Below are positions 15,718 through 24,503 of a stretch of 64,000 nucleotides of DNA, in pieces. The notes beneath the pieces are model-generated. The model was given only the letters and a program-made list of their open reading frames with translations, searched no databases and was not told where the DNA came from. The position numbers were made by a program, and so were the translations under genes. This DNA comes from QANA01 sp963665505 (GTDB lineage Bacteria > Bacillota > Clostridia > Christensenellales > Christensenellaceae). The stretch is from positions 806,001 to 870,000 of the forward strand of contig OY762275.1 of NCBI GenBank assembly GCA_963665505.1. The letters run 5' to 3'. Positions within the stretch are counted from its first letter, which is position 1. Every line of letters begins with the position of its first letter.

Positions 15718-17430
15718 ATGTTTTACATGACAAGGCAAGAATACGCCAATATGTACGGCCCGACAACGGGCGACAGAATCCGGTTGGGGGACACGGGCCT
15801 GCTTATCGAAGTAGAACGGGATTCAACCGTTTACGGCGAAGAGGCCAAATTCGGCGGCGGGAAGTCGCTGCGGGACGGCATGGGGCAATCCAGTTCTGTC
15901 AGGGATGCGGACTGTCCGGATACGATTATCACCAATGCAGTCGTCTTGGACTACAGCGGTATTTATAAGGCGGATATAGGGCTGAAGGGCGGGAAAATCT
16001 GCGGTATAGGAAAGGCCGGCAACCCCGATACGATGGACGGCGTGGACCCGAACCTTATCGTGGGGGCCAGCACGGAGATCATCGCCGGAGAGGGACTGAT
16101 CGTTACGGCCGGCGGCATTGACTCGCACACGCACTTTATCAACCCGGTACAGATGGAGACCGCGCTGTATTCAGGCATAACCACAATGATAGGCGGCGGC
16201 ACAGGCCCTGCCGAAGGGAGCAACGCAACCACCTGCACACCCGGCAAATTCAATATAGAACGGATGATCGAGGCGGCGGAAGCCTATCCGATGAACCTTG
16301 GTTTTCTGGGCAAAGGCAACAGTTCTTTCAAAGCGCCGCTTGTGGAGCAGATCGAGGCCGGCGTATGCGGGCTGAAGCTCCACGAGGACTGGGGCAGCAC
16401 GCCCAAAGTAATTGACTGTGCCTTAAATGTGGCCGACGAGCAGGATGTCCAGATTTGCATCCATACCGATACGGTGAACGAATCCGGCTTTGTAGAGAAT
16501 ACGCTGGACGCGATAGGCGGCAGGACAATACATACTTACCATACGGAAGGTGCGGGCGGCGGCCATGCGCCGGATGTTATCGTAGCGGCATCGAGGCAAA
16601 ACGTATTGCCTTCTTCCACGACCCCGACGATGCCTTTTACGGTAAACACCGTGGACGAACACCTGGATATGCTTATGGTGTGCCACCATCTGGATAAAAA
16701 GCTGCCCGAAGACGTGGCGTTTGCGTCTTCACGCATCAGGGCCGAGACGATCGCTGCCGAAGATGTCCTGCACGATATGGGGATATTCTCCATGATGAGC
16801 AGCGACTCCCAGGCTATGGGCCGTGTCGGGGAGGTTATTACCCGCACATGGCAAACGGCCTGCAGGATGAAATCACAGAGCGGAACGTTGCCGGAAGACA
16901 GCGCACGCAATGACAACTACCGGGTGAAACGCTACATTGCGAAATACACGATCAACCCTGCCGTAACGCACGGCATCTCGGGCTATGTGGGCTCGATCGA
17001 AGTCGGCAAATATGCGGACCTGGTATTGTGGAACCCGGCGATGTTTGGCGTAAAGCCGGAAATGATCATTAAAGGCGGGTTTATCGTGGCGGCGAAAATG
17101 GGTGATGCCAACGCCTCCATCCCCACACCGCAGCCGGTCATATACACCAAGATGTTCGGTGCGTACGGGCTTGCGCTGCCCAAGAGCTGCATCACGTTTA
17201 CCTCGCAGGCGGCCTTTAAGGGCGGGCTTGCGGAGCGCTTGGGCCTGAAGCGGATCGTTTTACCTGTTTCCGGCTGCCGCAGCATAAGCAAAGCGGATAT
17301 GCGCCTTAACAACCGTACGGGCGACATCAAGGTGGACCCGAAGACCTATCAGGTCACCGTAGATGGAAAGCCTGTCACCTGCGAAGCTGCAAAGGAATTG
17401 CCGCTGACGCAAAAGTATTATCTGTTCTAA
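15718..17430 (+). CDS. ureC: Urease alpha (catalytic) subunit
   Basis: 570 aa, the normal length. UreC hydrolyses urea to ammonia and carbamate with two Ni ions. Visible ligands are the HTH pair (His137 and His139), the carbamylated lysine in GLKLHEDWG (Lys220), histidines in CIHTDTVNES and YHTEGAGGGHAPD, the flap Cys-His-His in MVCHHL, and the aspartate in MSSDSQAMGR. The start is ATG 15718 preceded by AAGGGGG; it overlaps nothing and begins 1 nt after the ureAB stop. A terminator closes the operon at 17496. No ureE, ureF, ureG, ureD/H or nickel transporter gene follows or occurs elsewhere in the window. Confidence 0.96.
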   Translation: MFYMTRQEYANMYGPTTGDRIRLGDTGLLIEVERDSTVYGEEAKFGGGKSLRDGMGQSSSVRDADCPDTIITNAVVLDYSGIYKADIGLKGGKICGIGKAGNPDTMDGVDPNLIVGASTEIIAGEGLIVTAGGIDSHTHFINPVQMETALYSGITTMIGGGTGPAEGSNATTCTPGKFNIERMIEAAEAYPMNLGFLGKGNSSFKAPLVEQIEAGVCGLKLHEDWGSTPKVIDCALNVADEQDVQICIHTDTVNESGFVENTLDAIGGRTIHTYHTEGAGGGHAPDVIVAASRQNVLPSSTTPTMPFTVNTVDEHLDMLMVCHHLDKKLPEDVAFASSRIRAETIAAEDVLHDMGIFSMMSSDSQAMGRVGEVITRTWQTACRMKSQSGTLPEDSARNDNYRVKRYIAKYTINPAVTHGISGYVGSIEVGKYADLVLWNPAMFGVKPEMIIKGGFIVAAKMGDANASIPTPQPVIYTKMFGAYGLALPKSCITFTSQAAFKGGLAERLGLKRIVLPVSGCRSISKADMRLNNRTGDIKVDPKTYQVTVDGKPVTCEAAKELPLTQKYYLF

Positions 17431-17495
17431 GCGGGCATAATACTGAGATGCGAAGCCGGGGGGTATCTGCCCGGCCTTGCAAGCAAATTTGCACA

Positions 17496-17529
17496 AAAAG
17501 AAGCGGCGTTTTAAAACACCGCTTCTTTT
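17496..17529 (+). terminator. Terminator of the urt-ure operon
   Basis: Near-perfect palindrome: AAGAAGCGGCGTTTT pairs with AAAACACCGCTTCTT (one mismatch), then TTTT. It lies 66 bp after the ureC stop. Confidence 0.88.
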
Positions 17530-17579
17530 CTATGGCTGTGGGGGGGAGGATGAAGGTACCTGCCCTTTCCTCATTCATA

Positions 17580-17725
17580 CAAGCCGTTAAAAAACGCGGG
17601 CCTGCTCGTAAAGTGCGCACAGGACCGGCCGGTATCGATCAGCCATTGCGCCGCTTCGCGCATGATGGAGAGGGATTCCTGTATACCGACCCGGGTAACG
17701 TAAAAAAAGCATAGGGTGGACACCT
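17580..17725 (-). pseudogene. Decayed GNAT acetyltransferase, internally deleted
   Basis: The minus-strand frame matches the intact GNAT at 36969-37466 at its N-terminus (ESLSIMREAAQWLIDTGR) and then jumps to the C-terminal ALYERAGF region out of frame. The joint falls at a CCGGT that occurs twice in the intact copy, so about 300 bp were lost, probably by recombination between the short repeats. It belongs to the decayed duplicate at 17.5-19.8 kb. Confidence 0.8.
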
Positions 17726-17820
17726 CGCAAAGGAATGTATAAAAGAAGTACGGCATGTATGCGGTGTGTGCGGCAATACCTGCACAGGCGGCAAAAGAGA
17801 AAGAACAAACGTATACACTT

Positions 17821-17829
17821 TATGGTATA
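17821..17829 (+). promoter_or_regulatory. Extended -10 promoter of the GNAT remnant
   Basis: TGGTATAAT, identical to the element at 37582-37590 in the intact duplicate. Confidence 0.5.
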
Positions 17830-17864
17830 ATAAAAAAAACTATTTTTTATTGCAGGGGGCGAAG

Positions 17865-18065
17865 ATGCACATCAGGAGCATGACAATCGCGGATTATGAC
17901 GCGGTGTACCGGCTCTGGAAAGGAACGGCGGGGATGGGCTTGCGGCGGCTGGACGATTCCCCGGAGGGGATCGAACGCTTCCTACAGCGGAACCCTTCGA
18001 CCAATTTCGTTGCGGAAGAAGAAGGCGGACTGGCTGAACCCGAGGAGGGACGGTTATGGAATTAG
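17865..18065 (+). pseudogene. Truncated GNAT acetyltransferase
   Basis: The first 57 or so codons (MHIRSMTIADYDAVYRLWKG onward to NFVAEE) are nearly identical to the intact GNAT at 37625-38056. Homology then stops and the frame ends after 66 codons, lacking the acetyl-CoA loop RRRGIG. The break runs into the ribosome site of the HEAT gene at 18056, so the two read overlapped. Not functional as an acetyltransferase. Confidence 0.82.
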
Positions 18066-18577
18066 AAGAACTTGTCGCAGGACTGCGGGATCCGGACGAA
18101 AAACGCGCGTATCAGTGCCTGAAGCAACTGACAGACGTATGCGAACGATCAAAGGACGGATACGCGTTTTTTGATGTTTTTGCAGGTATGCTGGAAGACA
18201 AAAATTCCTATGTGCGGACACGGGGCATCCGCCTGATTGCTGCAAATGCCAAGTGGGATACCGATCTTAAAATAGATAAATGGATAAAGCGTTTTTTAAA
18301 ACATATCCAGGATGAGAAACCTATTACGGCGCGGCAATGCATAAAGTCCCTTCCCGGGATCGCGCAGGCCAAGCCGAAACTTGCAGCGGACATCTGCGCG
18401 GCACTGCGTGCGGCCGACGCGGGGATATACCCCGACACGATGCAGCCTTTGGTCGCCGCCGACATACGGGCTGCCCTGGAAAAGATCGGCTGCGGGACAG
18501 AAAACCCGGACCGGCAGCAAAAAGACGCCGCGAGATATGCGGGGCATGCTGAAAAAAAGGGTAAGAAGGAATGGTAG
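18056..18577 (+). CDS. HEAT-repeat-like small protein
   Basis: 173 aa, cytosolic, all helical. Helix pairs with HEAT spacing include LVAGLRDPDEKRAYQCLKQL, FAGMLEDKNSYVRTRGIRLI, and PKLAADICAALRAAD. The tail is basic and rich in K, Q and E. AGGAGGG lies just before ATG. It occupies the position held by the GNAT tail and the AlkZ-like gene in the intact duplicate, so it was inserted there or was exposed by deletion. Function unknown; partner binding is the usual role of such repeats. Confidence 0.6.
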   Translation: MELEELVAGLRDPDEKRAYQCLKQLTDVCERSKDGYAFFDVFAGMLEDKNSYVRTRGIRLIAANAKWDTDLKIDKWIKRFLKHIQDEKPITARQCIKSLPGIAQAKPKLAADICAALRAADAGIYPDTMQPLVAADIRAALEKIGCGTENPDRQQKDAARYAGHAEKKGKKEW

Positions 18578-18663
18578 CACGCCGGACGGTTTAGCCAGCA
18601 GTGTATCGAAGGGAAAGCGATTCTTTTATATAAGCGGGAACGACAGGGAAAGAAGGATGGCTA

Positions 18664-19062
18664 CATGCGCAATATCGGGTCTTTTCTGAGTTGCATGTTG
18701 CCCCATATGTCCCAACGGCGATACCGCTCTGTTATAGCGGCGAGGCTTTGTTTTTGAAGCGGAAAAAGCGGCTGGATGAGAGAAACCATGGACGCGAAGG
18801 CGCACTTCTTGTCTATGCGGTATTTTTGACGGGTGTTGCCTCGCAGACGGTATCCCCGGTCGTGCTGATGGCGCCGGAAGGGGAGAATTTCCTGCATGCC
18901 TGCGGCACAGGCGGGATCGATCTGGTGCCTTTTACGGTGCTGCATGAGACGTACCGCAAATTTACCGGCTGCTGTGGCGGGTCTCTCCGGAATTTACGAA
19001 AAGTTTCAAATATGTGGGACAGGCGGCCCTGCCGCAGGGAAAAAACCAAAGGAAAACAGATC
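18664..19062 (+). pseudogene. Decayed VanZ-like gene
   Basis: The DNA parallels the intact vanZ-like gene at 39298-39927: MRNIGSF start, FLKRKKRLDERN, ASQTV, GIDLVPFTVLHETYRKF. The N-terminal part is frameshifted against the rest, and about 240 bp corresponding to the C-terminal membrane segments are missing, so the reading jumps from the TYRKF region to the last 25 codons. It cannot encode a membrane protein. Confidence 0.8.
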
Positions 19063-19064
19063 GT

Positions 19065-19769
19065 ATGAAAAAAGTACTTTTTGGGGATTTTGATGGGACA
19101 CTGGTACATTCTCATCCTCTTTGGAGCGTATCGTTATTGCGCGCGATCCAGACGCTGCAGCCGGACAGCAGCATCGAACTGGCCGACATCCGGGCGCGTA
19201 TGCACGAAGTATACCCCTGGGACCTGCCCGAGACGGAGTCTTCAAAACTGATCGGGCCCGAGTGGTGGGCGTATATATTCCGCCGCTTCATAAAGATTTT
19301 TATGGCGCTGGGAGTCGGTGAAAAAACGGCCGGGGAAGCAAGCCGGCTTGTCCGGGAATATATCCTGAGCCCGGACCAGTATCGGCTATACGAAGACGCA
19401 GCACAGACGCTTGACACCTACCTGCGCAAAGGGTACGAGAACCACATCCTTTCCAACAATTACCCGGAACTGCCCGATACCATCCGGCAGTTGGGGACCG
19501 CCCGTTATTTTACGGACCACATCGTTTCCGGCGCATACGGATATGAAAAACCGCGACCGGAATTGTTTGCGGCCGCGCTGCGTGTGGCAGGCCACCCCGG
19601 CCTTTGTTATATGATCGAGGATAACCCATCCGCCGATATCGTGGGCGGGCCGCCGGCATGCGGACCATCCTGGTGCACCGGCACATGGAGCGCCGGGCGG
19701 AAGCAGACTATGCCTTCGAGACCCTGGCCGACATCCCAGACGTTTTGGAATAACGAAGTGTTGGTATAG
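19065..19769 (+). pseudogene. Frameshifted HAD-family phosphatase
   Basis: The first about 195 codons match the intact HAD protein at 39933-40625 (DFDGTLVHS nucleophile motif, LSNNYPELPD, YGYEKPRPELF, MIEDNPSADI). At about 19640 four bases are missing from a GGGC repeat tract, so the last 35 codons are read in the wrong frame. In the original frame the tail HRHMERRAEADYAFE would still end at TAA 19751. The catalytic Asp and Lys motifs survive, so residual function is possible but unlikely. Confidence 0.75.
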
Positions 19770-19795
19770 GTACTAAAAAAATTGTAGGTGAGAAA

Positions 19796-21238
19796 ATGGA
19801 GTACAGCATAAAATCCATATCTGACAGCGGAACCTATAATACGCCGCTTAAAAATGGACGAACTTGGCGTTGTGATTTTATAATACATGATGGCTTATTT
19901 GTATTAGTTTCAAATTTGCTAACCGTCAATGGTGAGGAAATAGTGCCCGGAAACGAGGTTGTGACAAAAGAGATTATTTCATTATTCCACGAGCAGTGGG
20001 TAAGGCTTCAAGGTTGTAATACACAATATGATGTTTATTTACAAAACACTCATGATAATGAGTTTGAAATACAACTCTTATATCGGTATTACGCTGAAAC
20101 AAAAGATGATAATGCTAAAAGATTATCCTTTGACGCAGTATTTTTCTCGTCACCTACGATAAATCGCTATTATCTTGATAGCTACAATATTTCTGCTTAC
20201 CGACAATTGCCGACCAAAAATCTCAGCCATACGTTCAAGATGGCCAAAAAATCATTCAAACTTAGTATGCCGTATGGGAATGGTATGAAAGAGATAGACT
20301 TTGACTTTGCTTATAAAGTGGAAGACACTGATGCTCATTTCTCGTTTTTGACAAAACTATCATATTCAACCGAGATAAAGGTCATGTTTTGTTTCCGCTG
20401 TGCTAATGGTGGTTTTTCGCTTGAAGACATAGGAATTTTGTATCAGATGGTCAACAACTATTTGTCATTTATTTGTTTTGAGCAGGTGGATGATTTGTGT
20501 GGAATTGACCTTTTTCAAAACAATGAAGAAGGTTATCCAGAGCTACATAAATTGTATTCTGCGTCTAAAGATAAATCTGTAAACAAAAAGCGCCCTATAA
20601 TAAATTTCTCGGACATTAAAGCCGCTGGTATGAAAGCCATAATGGAAGAATTATTTAAAAACGGCATTGACATAAGCTTGATTCTGCCTATTCAGAGTGG
20701 TATGGTTTTTAATGTAGATGTTTTAAGATATTGTGCGGCTATTGAGTATGAAGTCAGCTTTAATAACAATTACAAAAAGATTGCTGAAAAAATCCGCAAA
20801 GGCATTGGACACAACAACATTAAAAAATCTCTTATCAAACTAAAAAAATCAGTACGAAACGAATATAAAGATGATTTTGCTTCTGCAATAATGGTATTCG
20901 AGAAGTTTGATGGGAGATTGGCAAGCAAATTGAATTTTGCTTACGGTGAAATTCTTGCGCTATATAATGAAAAAGCCCAAAAAGATAGTTTTTTATACAT
21001 AACTAACGAGAGCGTAATAAAGCGCGTGAAGAACGTGAGGAACGGACTAGGTCACGGACTACGGGACGAAAAAAACAGACTGTGGCAAACTCGTGACGTT
21101 GACTATTTGCAAGCGATGGCATATATGCTTATCCTTACGAGATTAAAGGTTTCCAAGTCGGTAATAAAACACATTTGTGTAAAGGCGTTTGGGTTGCTGG
21201 ATGATTTGCTACATAGGCAAAACAAACAAAAAAAATAA
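19796..21238 (+). CDS. AT-rich HEPN-like protein, ApeA-like architecture (candidate defence gene)
   Basis: 480 aa, strongly AT-rich against its GC-rich surroundings. The N-terminal 230 residues look beta-rich (WRCDFIIHDGLFVLVSNLLTVNG and similar). The C-terminal part is helical and ends with IKRVKNVRNGLGHGLRDE, in which R-N-G-L-G-H fits the Rx4-6H motif of HEPN ribonucleases. A beta N-terminal half followed by a C-terminal HEPN is the layout of ApeA-like abortive-infection proteins. That assignment rests on motif and layout only. GGTGAG precedes ATG. It is transcribed alone, between the decayed duplicate and a peptidase scrap, which is consistent with insertion into a degenerate zone. Confidence 0.55.
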   Translation: MEYSIKSISDSGTYNTPLKNGRTWRCDFIIHDGLFVLVSNLLTVNGEEIVPGNEVVTKEIISLFHEQWVRLQGCNTQYDVYLQNTHDNEFEIQLLYRYYAETKDDNAKRLSFDAVFFSSPTINRYYLDSYNISAYRQLPTKNLSHTFKMAKKSFKLSMPYGNGMKEIDFDFAYKVEDTDAHFSFLTKLSYSTEIKVMFCFRCANGGFSLEDIGILYQMVNNYLSFICFEQVDDLCGIDLFQNNEEGYPELHKLYSASKDKSVNKKRPIINFSDIKAAGMKAIMEELFKNGIDISLILPIQSGMVFNVDVLRYCAAIEYEVSFNNNYKKIAEKIRKGIGHNNIKKSLIKLKKSVRNEYKDDFASAIMVFEKFDGRLASKLNFAYGEILALYNEKAQKDSFLYITNESVIKRVKNVRNGLGHGLRDEKNRLWQTRDVDYLQAMAYMLILTRLKVSKSVIKHICVKAFGLLDDLLHRQNKQKK

Positions 21239-21409
21239 ACGACAGTAGAGTGTATTTATGTCTTGAAATTTCCATTACAAACTGTTGCATTTTACCGTTT
21301 GGCATATTATAAACTCAAACACCAAATAAACAACAAATACCTCGTTTAGTGTCTGTAAAGTGTCGTGACAACGGAGTTTCTGCGTCTGCTTCAACTTTCT
21401 TCAAGAAAA

Positions 21410-21658
21410 ATGTCTTCTGATTCAGCTAAACTTCTTCGTGTCAGTGGGCTCGGCTTTGTTAATGCTCTTTTTTGTCCTCATTTCAACAAAGAAGCCTTTC
21501 GTAAGATCAATTTGAAGCAAATGATGAAAAGGACTTACAAAATTCCTGCCATCGCTATTGATAATGCGGCAATAGAGGCCGTTGATGATCAGTATAGAAT
21601 TCTTAATCTCGGCAAAGGCGCTATCGGAAAAATGGAGAATATATGGAGATTGATATAA
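21410..21658 (+). pseudogene. C-terminal fragment of a peptidase E / class I amidotransferase-like protein
   Basis: The translation contains LLRVSGLGFVNALFCPHFNKE and YKIPAIAIDNAAIEAVDDQYRILNLG. This matches the end of dipeptidase E (peptidase S51) proteins, where CPHYD-like and PAIAIDDGAA-like blocks are typical. The N-terminal half with the catalytic serine is missing and there is no ribosome site, so this is a remnant. It is AT-rich like the neighbouring HEPN-like gene. Confidence 0.6.
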
Positions 21659-21820
21659 ATTATAATGATTTTTGCAATATATCTGAGCTGTGCGCAAAAT
21701 AAGAGACAGTATTAATTGATAGTGTCTACCGAACTACAGATTATGAGCATCATAGGAAGCCGACAAATGTCATAGACTGAATGGAAAAATCTTATTTGCA
21801 GCATAACTTCATTACGAAAA

Positions 21821-21880
21821 CCCTTGAATGTTCCTAAGGACAAAAATGGGCCGATGTTGACAGGCCGGCCTGTTTTTGTT
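21821..21880 (+). repeat. Terminator-like intergenic repeat, copy 3
   Basis: The arm TTGAATGTTCCTAAGGACAAAAA leads into a CAGGCC/GGCCTG-type hairpin and TTTTTGTT. The flank ATTACGAAAACCCTTGAATG also matches copy 2. It lies just after the convergent aldo/keto reductase gene and can terminate in either direction. Confidence 0.65.
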
Positions 21881-21914
21881 AAGGAACGGGGAATCCCTTT
21901 GAAAGGCCAATCAG

Positions 21915-23075
21915 TTAGTAACCAAACAGCTTGGCTGCCTTTTTCATTTTCCCGATTATATCCACATGGAAGGGACAATTCTTTTTACACCGACCGCAAG
22001 CGATACATTCGCCTGCATGATGTGTGAGCAGCGCATAATGATCGCGCAGAGTTTCCGGGACATTTTTTTGCACCAACGCCAAATCCAGATATTTATTTAC
22101 GGAAGCGATATCGATCTTTTTTGTACAGGGCGCGCAATGCCCGCAATACATACAATGCCCGTGAAAAGAGCGTTTGGGGCTATTTGCGAGGATGCCGCTA
22201 TAATCTTTTTCGTTGTCGGTCGCGTGTGTATAGGCGGCAGCCGCCAAGACTTCGTCCATCGTTGACACACCAACCATTACCGAAGCGACGCCCGGTCTAT
22301 CCAGGCAATACTGTAAACACTGTGCCGGCGTCATTGCTTTCCCGAAAGGCGACTCGGCGCTGCTTAAAAGCACGCCGCTTGCATATCCCTTCATGACGGT
22401 GAGCGCAACGCCTGCATTTTGGCATACCTGGTACAACCTGTTCCGCTTGGGGTCAATGCCTTCATAGACCCTGTTTTTGAAAGTATCTTTTTCAAACAAT
22501 ATATTTACGTCCTCGTTGGCCGGCAGCATATCGTAAGCGGGGTTGATGCTGAATAAAATCACATCTATCGACCCGGTTTCCACTGCTTGCAACGCGATAT
22601 CCGGGTTATGTGTCGATATCCCTATAGAGCGAATGACGCCCTTTTCTTTTAAGTTGTTTGCGTATGCAAAAATGGGCCCTTGGACTATAAGAGCGAAATC
22701 CCGCGCATCGTCCACATAATGGATCATGCCGATGTCCACATAGTCAAGCTGCATCCTGCGCAGAAAATCTTCATACGCCGGGACCACTTCCTCTATTTTT
22801 CTAGTGCGGCGATATTGTCCATTATCCCACATGGAGCAGAGATGGCCTTCGATGACAAAGCTATCCCGCGGATACCGGCCTAATGCTTTGCCGAGATTGC
22901 TTCTGGCGGCAGGATTCGAATTATAGATATCGAAGAAATTGATACCCTGTTCCATCGCACAGGCGATTATTGCGCCGCAGTCCGCGCAGCTTGCGGTTTC
23001 GAACCCCTCTCCGCCGATACCGATGGCGCTTACTTTTATTCCGGTTCTTCCTAAAACCCTATACTCCATACGCAT
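21915..23075 (-). CDS. Aldo/keto reductase with C-terminal 4Fe-4S domain (atypical active site)
   Basis: 386 aa. Residues 1 to about 290 form an AKR barrel (GRTGIKVSAIGIGG, FFDIYNSN, DIGMIHYVDD, IRSIGISTHN). The C-terminal 90 residues hold two cysteine clusters, CMYCGHCAPC and CIACGRCKKNC, expected to bind iron-sulphur clusters. At the usual catalytic-lysine strand the sequence reads VIEGHL, so the lysine seems absent while the Asp/Tyr and His positions are kept. Substrate unknown. It is divergent from a second Fe-S AKR at 23354. Two ATGs (23075, 23069) are possible; the second is better spaced from AAAGAG. Confidence 0.85.
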   Translation of the reverse strand: MRMEYRVLGRTGIKVSAIGIGGEGFETASCADCGAIIACAMEQGINFFDIYNSNPAARSNLGKALGRYPRDSFVIEGHLCSMWDNGQYRRTRKIEEVVPAYEDFLRRMQLDYVDIGMIHYVDDARDFALIVQGPIFAYANNLKEKGVIRSIGISTHNPDIALQAVETGSIDVILFSINPAYDMLPANEDVNILFEKDTFKNRVYEGIDPKRNRLYQVCQNAGVALTVMKGYASGVLLSSAESPFGKAMTPAQCLQYCLDRPGVASVMVGVSTMDEVLAAAAYTHATDNEKDYSGILANSPKRSFHGHCMYCGHCAPCTKKIDIASVNKYLDLALVQKNVPETLRDHYALLTHHAGECIACGRCKKNCPFHVDIIGKMKKAAKLFGY

Positions 23076-23216
23076 CTCTTTCTGTGGCGCTGCCGCGGTT
23101 TTTATGGTAATATATCCCTTGTATACGTTTCATAGCAAAAGTACCAAACAAAACAAGCATATCATCTGGAGCTAACTGCAGGTCAAGTATCATTTTGGGT
23201 TTTTCATAACAAATTC

Positions 23217-23247
23217 TTGACTTGAAGTTGGCTCTAAATGTTATGCT
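23217..23247 (+). promoter_or_regulatory. MerR-type promoter/operator
   Basis: TTGACT (23217-23222) and TATGCT (23242-23247) are separated by 19 bp instead of 17, and an imperfect dyad (ACTTGAAGTT, then GCTCTAAATGT) fills the spacer. This is the layout MerR activators need in order to untwist the promoter. It lies before the AKR gene whose operon includes a merR-family gene, so autoregulation is likely. Confidence 0.75.
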
Positions 23248-23353
23248 AACATAGAGAACAAGATTTTTGAAGAGGCGGGAAGCGTTTCGTCCGTATGGCT
23301 TGCCGGCATGGACAGCCACGGTTTTTGCAAATATATAGAATGGGAGAATAAAA

Positions 23354-24460
23354 ATGAAAAAATTGGGATTCGGCTTGATGCGTCTGCCGGAAACAGGAGA
23401 AGGAGACCAGGGAACGATCGACCGGAATCTTGTAAATAAAATGGTTGATCTTTTTATGAAAAGGGGATTTACGTATTTTGATACGGCATATCCATATCAT
23501 CATGGGATGAGCGAGCGGATCGTGAAAAAATCGATCGTGGAAAGATACCCGCGGAATTCTTTTACAATCACCAGTAAAATGCCGACCTGGTTGGTGAAGG
23601 AAAACGACAATTATCCAAAATTTTTCCAGGAACAATTAGAGAAATGCGGAGTCACATATTTTGACTATTATTTGCTGCATAACCTTGGCGTGAAGAGCTA
23701 TGCGGACACACTGCGGTGCAATGGATTTGCGTTTATGCAAAAACTAAAAGCGGAAGGCAAAGTAAAGCACATAGGTTTTTCCTATCACGACAAAGCGGAA
23801 CTACTGGACCGGATATTGACAGAACACCCGGAGATGGAGTATGTGCAGCTACAAATCAACTATATAGACTGGGAAAGCGAAGGGATCCAGGCCAAAAAGT
23901 GCTATGAGGTGGCTACCAGCCATAAAAAACCTGTGATTGTGATGGAACCGGTCAAAGGCGGATCCCTTGCTGATGTGCCCGAGGCGGCAGAAAAGCTTTT
24001 CAGGGGATACAGCCCGGATAGGAGCGCAGCTTCGTGGGCTATCCGCTTTACGGCTTCCCTGGAAAATGTGTATGTGGTCCTTAGCGGCATGAGCACGCTG
24101 GAACAAATGGAAGATAACACAAACTACATGCAGGACATGGTACCCTTAAATAAGGAAGAGAAGCGGATCATAGAGGAAGCAACGGGGATCATCAACAGCA
24201 GTATCGCGATTCCCTGTACGGCATGCCAATATTGCGTGGACGGCTGCCCCAAGCAGATCCCGATCCCTCAATATTTCTCGTTGTATAACGACCAGAAACG
24301 GTTTGGGTATGCCAGCAACCGTGTATATTATGAAAATTTGAAACAGACTTCCGGGAAACCTTCGGATTGTATTGCCTGCATGCAGTGTGAACAGCATTGT
24401 CCGCAACATATAGCCATTGTGCAACGACTGAAAGAAGTGGCCGAAGTTTTTGATGCGTAG
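23354..24460 (+). CDS. Aldo/keto reductase with C-terminal 4Fe-4S domain
   Basis: 368 aa. The AKR barrel has the full catalytic set: Asp and Tyr in YFDTAYPYHHG, Lys in FTITSKMPTW, His in YYLLHNLG. The C-terminal region carries CTACQYCVDGCPK and CIACMQCEQHCP, a pair of ferredoxin-like cysteine motifs. Such enzymes are cytosolic oxidoreductases common in anaerobic Clostridia; the natural substrate is not known. It is the first gene after the MerR-type promoter and is followed by merR and an MFS permease, suggesting an inducible detoxification or metabolite-response unit. Confidence 0.88.
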   Translation: MKKLGFGLMRLPETGEGDQGTIDRNLVNKMVDLFMKRGFTYFDTAYPYHHGMSERIVKKSIVERYPRNSFTITSKMPTWLVKENDNYPKFFQEQLEKCGVTYFDYYLLHNLGVKSYADTLRCNGFAFMQKLKAEGKVKHIGFSYHDKAELLDRILTEHPEMEYVQLQINYIDWESEGIQAKKCYEVATSHKKPVIVMEPVKGGSLADVPEAAEKLFRGYSPDRSAASWAIRFTASLENVYVVLSGMSTLEQMEDNTNYMQDMVPLNKEEKRIIEEATGIINSSIAIPCTACQYCVDGCPKQIPIPQYFSLYNDQKRFGYASNRVYYENLKQTSGKPSDCIACMQCEQHCPQHIAIVQRLKEVAEVFDA

Positions 24461-24503
24461 GGGACAATGCATTCTGTGGACAAACATAGAAAGGGACAAG
24501 CAT

